The notes under the pieces are model-generated. The model made no database searches. It was not told the DNA's origin and saw only the letters and a list, made by a program, of their open reading frames with translations. From the NCBI GenBank assembly GCA_963669155.1, contig OZ022587.1:20200214-20264213 (forward strand): a stretch of 64,000 nucleotides of DNA, in the 5' to 3' direction. The DNA is from Arbacia lixula. Its lineage: Eukaryota > Echinodermata > Echinoidea > Arbacioida > Arbaciidae. A program made the position numbers and the translations under genes. Below are positions 37,701 to 49,700 of the stretch, piece by piece; the first letter of the stretch is position 1; every line of letters begins with the position of its first letter.

Positions 37701-40700
37701 ATTGAAATTAACCCAGAAAGCCCTTTCACTAAAATTTAGCTGAATTGTCCCTACGGCGGACTACTCATGAATGTTAAAGAGTCAGATGAAATGAGACTCT
37801 TTCGGGTATTTGTGTCCATGTTGTCGTGTCTTGACCCGTGAACTAGAAATAGCTTGCGTGGTTAAGTCGCTGCCCGGTAAGCAGTAGACTGCAGGTTCAA
37901 ATCCCATCTGGTTCCAAGATTTTTGTCTGACTTGTTTTTCGTTCATTTACAGGATGAAGCACGATATCCTTATTACTGGATGTATGCCTAAAATTTCTTT
38001 GCAAAGTGATGCATTTATAAAAAGTATATGTATTGAATTGCAGAGTTTTAAATCAGCTATTTACAGGTGTAATCTACCGACTAGCTGGGTAATCTTTTGA
38101 AGATAAAATTACTCATTAAATGTTCTTTGAATGTTTACATGGTGAGAATGTACTAATAAATGCTATTTAGAAAATACTAGAACTCTCGGTAACACCATGT
38201 GGCTGTATTCTTTCGGATAATTGGCCCACTTATGGGGTGAAGAAAGGAAAGGAAAGTGAAAAGTGAAAAAAGGTAGAGGTGAATTTTTATATTATCTAAC
38301 ACTTACACAAGACTATTTTTAGCTTTAGTTTTCGGTGTTTTAAACCGAAAATAAATGGGATGAAATGGAGGTAGAAGAAGAGGGTGGGTGTTGATGAGAG
38401 TTGTGAACTAGTCACAAAATAGTGATAAAAAGAAAAGAAAAGAAAGAAAAGGAAATGAGAAAAGTGTAGAAAAGTTATAGTCAATTATCCAACTAACTAT
38501 AGGTTTCTTTCAAAATCTGAAAGAGAAAGTATCAGTCTCGATGCTTCGGGCAGTGTGCTCTGTCCGTCATCCGGAGAATAACTCGAAGAAACTAACGAGC
38601 GCGCCGAGTGTTTATGGCAACCGAAGGGATCCGAAATAACCCGAGAGTGTCCGAAACCGGCCGATAGGAATATAGCGTTTTGGCGCGAATGTGCTGTGTG
38701 CACTAGAGCGTGAAACGGAGCTGAATAGGTGCAAAAGTGCGGCGCGAATGAGTGGTGTGCACTGGAGCGTGAAACGGCGCGAAAACCCCGAGCTTTCGGG
38801 TAGGTCGTCGTCCCTTAAGCGTTGTGCGTGGTGCTGCCGGTGTGCGTGGTGAAGAAGTGGCATAACGATATCGTTGATCACAAGTCCGCTCTCCTGTGGT
38901 ACCGTGTCGTGTTGAAGACTCTCGATGGTTTCTCTCACGCGCCGGGTGTACCAGTGCTTAATGGATGTGATGAGTTCTGCTTTGGACCAGTCGATGCGAT
39001 GATTCTGTTGCTGAGCATGTTTGACGATAGCTGATTTCTCCCACTCGTTCCGTCTAAAGCTGGTCTGGTGTTCCTTGAGTCTGGTCTTTAGGCTTCTTTC
39101 GGTTTCTCCAACGTAAAACTGACCGCATACACACGGTATCTTGTAGACTCCTGGTTGTGTGTCCGGCGGCTTCCTGTCTTTGTAGGTGAAAAGCTTGGAG
39201 TGCAGCTTGCCTGAAGATCGGTGCCTGACCTGGATGTTGACGTTCTTGAGAATCCGCTGAATTTTGTGAGAAGCTTGTCCTATGTAATGGAGAAAAACTG
39301 AAGGAGGGTATCCGTTAATGCTGGTGAGCGCTGTCTTGATGTGCTGAAGCTCTTGTTGAAGATGTTCCTCGTCGCTGATGTCGTGTGCTCGACGGATGAG
39401 AGTACTAGATACTGACTGTAAAACAGAAGGGTGATGAAACGATTTAAAATTGAGGTACCTGCCCGTGTGCGTTGGTTTCCGGTAGACTTGGTGTGATGCC
39501 TTTCCCTCAGCTGTCCTTGTAATGCGTACGTCTAGAAATGGGATGGAAAGATCCTGCTCTGTTCCCATGGTGAACTTTATGCTTGGGTGCCTGTGATTAA
39601 GATGGTAAAGAAATTCCTGGAGGAAATTACTCATGCTGTAAATATCGCCGAAAATGAAAACAAAAGTCTCTACCTTATGGGAGATTTTCATTTTTTATTG
39701 CTTTGTTAAAAAGATGGTAAAAAGGCTCGCAAAAAAAGTGTTCAGAGTGATCTTAAAAAGATCAAATACCTTTTATGAAATGCTTTTTGACAGTGCCTTA
39801 ATTAGGCCTAGATTCCAAATAATTCCTGGATAATCTTTTGTAGCTTGCCTCTCGTGCATGTCGTGTACTACATTAGGTCAACGGATGATAAAATTACAGT
39901 GAAACTCAACTTTTCATTGTTTATAATCTGAGGAAAGTTGTTTACTACGCGTTTACATGTTTACCGTTGTATGGGAAATGCACATACATTTACATTTCAC
40001 TTTCAGATGGGGTATTCTCGCTTCATCTGCCTTTGCGTCGTATCATGTATGACTCCCATCACTGGTAAGCATTGCGTCGCATCATGTATGACTCCCATCA
40101 CTGTTAAGCATTACCTAGGGAGCAAAACCCGATTTTGGGGGTTTTCACGACATGGGCTGTTGTAAAAGGTTGTTTGGTATCAATGTGTTAAGGAGACCAG
40201 TCCGCACATTTTCTATGTGGATTACCTTTGCGATATGCTTCTGGAAAGAAATGGCAGCCATTTTTTCAAAATGGCCGCCGTGGAAATTTAGTAATGACCA
40301 CTTCTTAAGATAACATTTGAATGGAACATTTACCCACATCATATGAGGTATCATATTAAAGTAAATAAAATTTCCTACAAGATGGTACTACATTTGCTAG
40401 ATTTTGTGGAGATTTCCATAACAATTTGGGGCAAGGAATGTAAATTTTTAACATGTTTTCCAAAGACTTTAATTTCACGGTAATACTCATTCTTTCATGT
40501 TCCCGATAACTTATACATTAACGAGATGAAACTTGTCAGAGAACTGTCGAAGCATCTGTCCTATATGATGTGCAAAAATCAATTACAGTGCTTATCTTGA
40601 TATAAAGTTAAAGTAATCTAAAGTCCATATCTTGATGTTGGCGAAAGCCGTTTTTTGTACTTTTCTTTTCCTCTGCCATATGTTTAACACGCAAAGCCGT

Positions 40701-43700
40701 ATTATTGAGTATGTCTGTTCCTTGTGTCCATTATGAGCCTCTTGTGTCCACATTTTCTTCCAAATTACAATTTGTTTCTTGTCTTCATCATCATGATAGT
40801 GTTTGGTGAAAAATTCCTTTCATAAATTTATGGGTACGCAAGGTGAAAATATCCAAGGGAGGAACCTGCCTTCAATAGGTTGTATTTTTAATGTATGTTT
40901 TAATGCCTACGAATCATTCTTTTTTATCAGTAAGACCTGTAATACGCTTTATCGCCCTAAAATAACAGTAGAATGTCATGTTGCACTAGTCTTGATATCC
41001 ACTATGACCTATCAAATGACCGCCATTTTCCAAAATGGCCGCCGCGAGTGACTACTTTTGGCCATATGTCAGTCAATACTGCACGAAGAGTTGCAATTCA
41101 TGTGGGTGTTAATCTGATTTTATGGGTTAAACTATCCAGGCAATCTTTTAGTGTTATCCTGAAATAAGTTGACATCCTCTGTAATAGCTGGGCTTCATGC
41201 GTACGGCTGGTTTTGTCTTAATCGGTTCACATTGTAATTATTCTGGTTGAGTATTTTGAATTTTAGAAAATCATAACAATATGTCAAGATAAGGGATCTC
41301 CTTGATATTTGCACATCATATGTAACATGTGTTTAGGCATATTTCTAAAATGTTTCATTTTGTTAGTGTAAGTATTTTTTGAAATATGACAAAATTAGTA
41401 TTGTATAGAATTCAATTTTTTGGGGAAAATTGTTAAAATGCAAATACTTTGCCAAATATTGTAATGAAAATCAACAATTCCGCCCCAAAAAATATGTAAA
41501 TTTGATTTATTCATATTACAAGAATTCTTTTCAATAATAGATCAAAGATTAGGATAATATGTTTAAATATTTGCTTTATTTGATGTGTAAAAATTAAGAA
41601 CAGTAGAAATCTTGATACATAGTTATGGCTCTCCAAAGTCCAAAACACCGAACCAGATTAATATAGCAATATATGTTGATGAAGTCAAAACCAGCTGTCG
41701 GCATCAATGTCAGCTGTTATAAAGAATGTCAAGTTATTTCGTGGATCTTTTTTTAATAATTTCATGGATTATTTAACCCCTGTAATCGGTTTTACGCCAC
41801 ATAAATTGCAACTCTTTACACTGTGTTAGCCGTGATATGGTCACAAATAGTAACTCGTGGCGGCCATTTTGGAAGTGGTTATTTGGTACGTCATAGTGGA
41901 TGTCAAGACCAGTGCAAAATGTCTCTCTACTATTATTTCAAGGTGATAGAGCATATTTCAGGACTCGGTGAAAAAACATGATTCATAGGCATGAAGACAT
42001 ACATTAAAATACAACCTGTATTTAAGTGGTTCCTCACCTTGGAGGTTTCAACCTGCGTCAGGCTTGCAAACCCATAAATCTACATTAGGAACACCCATCT
42101 CTTTACCAAACACTATCATGATAATGAAGACAAGAAACAAATTGTAATATAGGAGAAAATGTGGACAAAAGAGGCTCATAATGGACACAAGGAACAGACA
42201 TACACGATAAACGGTTTTGCGTGTTAAACGTGTGGCAATTGACTTTTGCACAACATATAGGACAGATGTTTGGACAGTTTTCTGACAAGTTTCATCTCGT
42301 CAATGAATAAATTGTTGGAAATATGAAAGAATGTGTATGACCCTGAAATTAAAATCTTTGAAAAATATGGCAAGAATTCACATTCTTTGCCCCGAATTGT
42401 TATGAAAATCACCACAAAGCCTAACAAATGTAATACCATCTTGTAGGAAATTTTATCTTCTTAAATATAATACCTCATATGATGTGGGAAAATGTTCCAT
42501 TCAAATGTTATCTTAAATAGTGGTGAATACTACATTTTCACGGTGGCCATTTTGAAGAATGGCTGCCATTTCTTTCCAGCAGCATATCGAAGCATGTGCA
42601 GCATGTGCAGCATGTGCAGCATGTGCGCACTGGTTTCTCAAACACATTGATACCAAACAACCTTTTATAACAGCCCATGTCGTGAAAACCTGTCTTGCTC
42701 CCAGGGTACATTGCGTCGTATCATGTATGACTCGCATCACTGGTAAGCATTGTGTCGTATCATGTAGGCCTATGACTCCCATCACTGGTAAGCATTGTGT
42801 CGTATCATGTATGACTCGCATCACTGGTAAGCATTGCGTCGTATCATGTATGCCTCGCATCACTGGTAAGCATTGACAAAACATCACACTGCCACAATGC
42901 GGTTAACAAATTGAGGAAAAGTTGGCATTTATACATAGAGTGATTGATTGAATTCCCTCGGTGTTAATCTATAACACAAAAGAAATCAATCAATCACCCT
43001 TTATTGGTATTTTTCAAGACCTATATAGGTATAAAATGCAGCGACAACTTTCGGAAATGCGCATTGTTGTGTGTATATATTATTGATATCAATAACTTTT
43101 TGTAAATTCAACATCATCTTTATAACGCTATATTATCATTATCATTTCTTATCATACTGCGCTTTTCCCATACTGTACTGTGGCGTACATGAACACGTAG
43201 GCCTACTGTCTCGTATGTCTGAATAGCATTTATAGCTTAATGTTGTAAAAGCTAACATCAAGAGCCCTTTGTTGAAACTCGTTACCGATAACATGTGTCA
43301 CTTACTGTTATATTATTCACCGGTACTTCTACTCCGATTGATGTGAGCAGATTTGTAGCGATAGCGGCATTTTACTTTTAATATGATAAGTTTGATAACG
43401 TGCTTTTATCAACCAGATTTTATCAACCGTACCTTCTATTTTCTACTCCGATTGATATAAGCAGATTTATAGTGGTAGCGGCATTCTACTTTTAATGTAA
43501 TATGTTGTATAACATGCTTTTATCAACGAGACTGTAACTTAAAATAATAAGACAATTTCAATTATGTCTCTTTCAATTTCACAGGGCAGTTAAGTGACAG
43601 TGAGAAGTGGGAGGTCCTCGGCCGCACTATGTACTTTTTCAATTATTCAGCGAGAATTTCATTCAATGACGCCAGAGCTGTTTGTCAGAGTGTTGGAGCT

Positions 43701-46700
43701 GACCTCGCTCTTATCAAGACGAAGAAGATTAGTGTGAGTGTCACTTATGAAAAACGGCGGCCATAGCGTCTCATTCAATGTAGAAAAATCCTTGTTTAAA
43801 GCCACATTCTGCTTCTATAGACGTTAAGCACCTGACCAACATAATAAGGGTAAAAAAATATATAATATGTGTAATATGAAGAGACGTTGAAGTAAAGACT
43901 GCTTTCACCGTTAATGAATATTTCATACTGCGCTATCCTTTTTTCTCTCTTATTTATACAAAAATTACATCACCAACCTTTACATAGCTGAAAGCGCTTA
44001 CCAACTAATTAGATTTGTGCCTTTCTCCATGTTCTAGCAATTTCTGACGGTCTTCATCTCGCCACCTTTGCATGAGACACGCTGTTTCTGGATCGGGCTG
44101 ACGGACAATGACGAGGAAGGGCGCTTCGTGTGGACTGATGGAACCCCTCTCGGGTAAGAACGGCTAGCTTTAAAATCATGGTTTTTAGTGTAGATCGATG
44201 GTTATGAAGTATGCTTTTACTATAGATCGACAGTTTTGAATCATACTTTTACTGTAGATCGACGGTTATGAAGCATACTTTTACTGTAGATCGACGGTTA
44301 GGAAGCATACTTTTACTGTAGATCGACGGTTATGAAGCATGCTTTTACTGTAGACTGACGGTTATGAAGCATGCTTTTACTGTGGATCGACGGTTATGAA
44401 GCATACTTTTACTGTAGATCGACGGTTATGAAGCAACCTTTTACTGTAGATCGACGGTTATGAAGCAACCTTTTACTGTAGACTGACGGTTATGAAGCAT
44501 GCTTTTACTGTAGATCGACGGTTATGAAGCATGCTTTTACTGTGGATCGACGGTTATGAAGCGTGCTTTTAGTGTAGACTGACGGTTATGAAGCGTGCTT
44601 TCAGTGTATACTGACGGTTATGAAGCATACTTTTACTGTAGATTGACGGTTATGAAGCAAACTTTTACTGTAGACTGACGGTTATGAAGCATAATTTTAC
44701 TGTAAATTGACGGTTATGAAGCAAACTTTTACTGTAGACTGACGGTTATGAAGCATACTTTTACTGTAGATTGACGGTTATGTAGCAAACTTTTACTGTA
44801 GACTGACGGTTATGAAGCATACTTTTACTGTAGATTGACGGTTATGAAGCAAACTTTTACTGTAGATTGACGGTTATGAAGCATACTTTTACTGTAGATT
44901 GACGGTTATGAAGCATACTTTTATTGTAGACTGACGGTTATGAAGCATACTTCTACTGTAGACTGACGGTTATGAAGCAAACTTTTACTATGGATCGACG
45001 GTTATGAAGCAAACTTTTACTGTAGATCGACGGTTATGAAGCATACTTTTACTGTAGATCGACGGTTTTGAAGCATGCTTTTACTGTTGATCGACGGTTA
45101 TGAAGCAAACTTTTAGTGTAGACTGACGGTTTTGAAGCATACTTTTAGTATAGACTGACGGTTATGAAGCATACTTTTACTGTAGACTGACGGTTATGAA
45201 GCATACTTTTAGTGTAGACTGACGGTTATGAAGCATGCTTTTATTGTAGATCAACGGTTTGAAAGCATACTACTGTAGATTAACGGTTATGAAGCAAACT
45301 CTTACTGTGGATCGACGGTTATGAAGCATACTTTTAGTGTAAACTGACGGTTATGAAGCATACTTTTAGTGTAGATTGACGGTTATGAAGCATGCTTTTA
45401 CTGTTGATTGACGGTTATGAAGCAAATTTTTAGTGTAGACTGACGGTTTTGAAGCATACTTTTAGTGTAGACTGACGGTTATGAAGCATACTTTTAGTGT
45501 AGATTGACGGTTATGAAGCAAACTTTTACTGTAGACTGACGGTTATGAAGCAAACTTTTACTGTAGATTGACGGTTAGAAAGCATACTACTGTAGATTAA
45601 CGGTTATGAAGCATACTTTACTGTAGATTGACGGTTATGAAGCATACTCTTACTGTGGATCGACGGTTATGAAGCATACTTTTAGTGTAGATTGACGGTT
45701 ATGAAGCATACTCTTACTGTGGATCGACGGTTATGAAGCATACTTTTAGTGTAGATTGACGGTTATGAAGCATACTCTTACTGTGGATCGACGGTTATGA
45801 AGCAAACTCTTACTGTGGATCGACGGTTATGAAGCATACTTTTAGTGTAGATCGACGGTTATGAAGCATACTCTTACTGTGGATCGACGGTTATGGAGCA
45901 TACTTTTACTGTAGATCGACGGTTATGAAGCATACTCTTACTGTGGATCGACGGTTATGAAGCAAACTCTTACTGTGTATCGACGGTTATGAAGCATACT
46001 TTTAGTGTAGATCGACGGTTATGAAGCATACTTTTAGTGTAGATCGACGGTTATGAAGCATACTCTTACTGTGGATCGACGGTTATGAAGCATACTTTTA
46101 GTGTAGATCGACGGTTATGAAGCATACTTTTAGTGTAGATCGACGGTTATGAAGCATACTCTTACTGTGGATCGACGGTTATGAAGCATACTTTTAGTGT
46201 AGATTGACGGTTATGAAGCATACTCTTACTGTGGATCGACGGTTATGAAGCATACTTTTACTGTAGATCGACGGTTATGAAGCATACTCTTACTGTGGAT
46301 CGACGGTTATGAAGCATACTTTTAGTGTAGACTGACGGTTATGAAGCGTGCTTTTACTGTAGATCGACGGTTTTGAAGCATACTTTTACTGGAGACTGAC
46401 GGTTACGAAGCATACTTTTACTGTAGATCGACGGTTTTGAAGCATACTACTGTAGATTGACGGTTATGAAGCATACTTTACTGTAGATTGACGGTTATGA
46501 AGCATACTTTACTGTAGACAGACTGACGGTTATGAAGCATGCTTTTACTGTGGATCGACGGTTTTGAAGCATGCTTTTATTGTAGATCAACGGTTGTGAA
46601 GCATACTTTTACTGTAGACTGACTGTTATGAAGCGTGCTTTTACTGTGGATTGACGGTTATGAAGCATGCTTTTACTGTGGACTGACGGTTATGAAGCAT

Positions 46701-49700
46701 ACTACTGTAGATCGACGGTTGTGAAGCATGCTTTTATTGCAGATCGACAGTAATGAAGCAACCTTTTACTGTAGACTGACGGTTTTGAAGCATGCTTTTA
46801 CTGTAGATCGACGGTAATGAAACATGCTTTTACTGTAGATCGACGGTTTTGAAGCATACTTTTACTGTAGATTGACGGTTATGAAGCTTACTATGTGGAT
46901 CGACGGTTATGAAGCAAACTTTTACTGTAGATCAACGGTTTTGAAGCATACTTTTACTGTAGACTGACGGTTATGAAGCATGCTTTTACTGTAGACTGAC
47001 GGTTATGAAGCATACTTTTACTGTAGACTGACGGTTATGAAGCATGCTTTTACTGTGGATCGACGGTTATGAAGCATGCTTTTAGTGTAGACTGACGGTT
47101 ATGAAGCAAACTTTTACTGTAGATCAACGGTTTTGAAGCATACTTTTACTGTAGACTGACGGTTATGAAGCATGCTTTTACTGTAGACTGACGGTTATGA
47201 AGCATACTTTTACTGTAGACTGACGGTTATGAAGCATGCTTTTACTGTGGATCGACGGTTATGAAGCATGCTTTTAGTGTAAACTGACGGTTATGAAGCA
47301 TGCTTTTACTGTAGACTGACGGTTATGAAGCATGCTTTTATTGTAGATCGACGGTTATGAAGCAAACTTTTACTGTGGATCGACGGTTATGAAGCATGCT
47401 TTTAGTGTAGACTGACGTTTATGAAGCATACTTTTAGTGTAGACTGACGGTTATGAAGCAAACTTTTACTGTAGATCGACGGTTATGAAGCATGCTTTTA
47501 CTGTGGATCGACGGTTATGAAGCATGCTTTTAGTGTAGACTGACGGTTATGAAGCATGCTTTTACTGTGGATCGACGGTTATGAAGCATGCTTTTAGTGT
47601 AGACTGACGGTTATGAAGCAAACTTTTACTGTAGATCGACGGTTATGAAGCATGTTTTTAGTGTAAACTGACGGTTATGAAGCATGCTTTTACTGTAGAC
47701 TGACGGTTATGAAGCATGCTTTTATTGTAGATCGACGGTTATGAAGCAAACTTTTACTGTGGATCGACGGTTATGAAGCATGCTTTTAGTGTAGACTGAC
47801 GTTTATGAAGCATACTTTTAGTGTAGACTGACGGTTATGAAGCATGCTTTTAGTGTAGACTGACGGTTATGAAGCATGCTTTTAGTGTAGACTGACGGTT
47901 ATGAAGCAAACTTTTACTGTAGATCGACGGTTATGAAGCATGCTTTTACTGTGGATCGACGGTTATGAAGCATGCTTTTAGTGTAGACTGACGGTTATGA
48001 AGCATGCTTTTACTGTGGATCGACGGTTATGAAGCATGCTTTTAGTGTAGACTGACGGTTATGAAGCAAACTTTTACTGTAGATCGACGGTTATGAAGCA
48101 TGCTTTTACTGTGGATCGACGGTTATGAAGCATGCTTTTAGTGTAGACTGACGGTTATGAAGCATGCTTTTACTGTAGACTGACGGTTATGAAGCATGCT
48201 TTTACTGTAGACTGACGGTTATGAAGCATGCTTTTACTGTAGATTTACCTTAAATCGCTTTTTAAACCATGATTTTTACGGCGGATCAATGTTGATAATA
48301 CCATGATTGTACCGTGGATCGACGTTTATGAAGCCATGGTCTTCCTGTTCTACGTGGATTAACGTTATAAATCATTGTTATTCTATGGACCGACAGTTAG
48401 AATTTGTTAACCCTTTGTGTGCCAAATAAGATGACATGCTATCGGGTTTGTGTGTATTACCAGGTATACTGTCATGGAGGTATATAAAACTTTCTTTCTT
48501 TGAAGCCATGCCCCACGTCGCTAAAAAGTTATGTGTTTTCAACGGGTGTTCTTCAGGTGTTTGAACAATTACGAACATGATTGTGCGGCAACGGCTTTTC
48601 AGAGAGAACAAAAGATATAGTCTCATTTCGCTTGTTCCGTTTAGTTGATGGCATTAATACTACCATGAGCAGCAAATATCAGCAAATATCAATAAACAGG
48701 TTGTTCAGGTAAAATATCTCCGCTGCAAGCAAACGCACACAAACACCTTTAATGATAATTTAGAGCTTCATATATCATTTTGAAGTGAAGAAATTAGTCA
48801 ATTTTCAGATATCTTATATGTCCAATTTTTGTAATGATTCCTCATTACTTTTCGAAACAAAAGGAGAGTAAAGGATCTGTCATAAACTGCCCTTAACTTG
48901 TTATAGTTTGCAAATGAATTTGTCAAAAACAAAGCTTCTAGAAACAAATGAGCAATTAAAGAAATTTCTTTTCAAGTTGACAACAGCTAAATGTCGGCCT
49001 CGCGCATGGTACGTCAAAGCATTGTCTTCATTATGGAATGCTTTTGACATTCATGAGCACGCTATAGAACCCACATAGATGTTTGAAAATAATTATGCTG
49101 GAGTTTCTTCTCCTTCCTGAGACCTCCCTGGTATTACTTGTGAATAGATGCACATGTGGGATGCTAAGACTGAATGTTCCATGAAATGACTGCGCAACTA
49201 TGGCTCTGCAGCGTGGATCAGGCATCACGTGCCATGGTTTTCACCGTTGATTTTATCGTAAAGTCTCAATATAAACACGAGACATACTTGTGGACAAGTA
49301 CAAGGTGGTATGTATTGGCAAATTCGTGCACAGACATGGGCTGGTAAATGCACGGTGACCATACCTTCAATAGAAATCAAGGAATCAAGAAATTAAGACA
49401 CCTATAACATACTAACATTTCAGAGCATAAATGATCACATGTATGTGCTAACAACATGTAAATAGTAGTCATTGAAGATAAAGGGGCGAGAGGACAACAT
49501 GGGAAAGAAAATCTCAAAGAGAATGAAAAACTGAGGGATAAAACAGAAGGTGGCAAAATAAACATTGTCAAAGAAATGAAAACCTGAACCTACCCACACT
49601 AGGAATATAACTGGGTCGCTCGTTCTTAAGACGGCCTCTTAACAAATTATTCATTCACCCATCCTCCCATTCACTTAACACGTAGTGCACAGCAGTGGCG

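Noticed and set aside
42705-42742. Cryptic exon using an acceptor-like CTCCCAG at the foldback end
   Set aside because: From the phase-1 donor of exon 2 it meets a TGA within ten codons, so it would not extend the protein.
42559-42876. Open frame with repeated [13 protein letters not shown] as a separate gene
   Set aside because: It is the 39-nt minisatellite derived from exon 2, with part of the foldback arm in front; no promoter or conserved start.
44175-48245. CRISPR-like look of a short regular repeat
   Set aside because: Units follow each other directly with no unique spacers and the host is an animal; it is a minisatellite.
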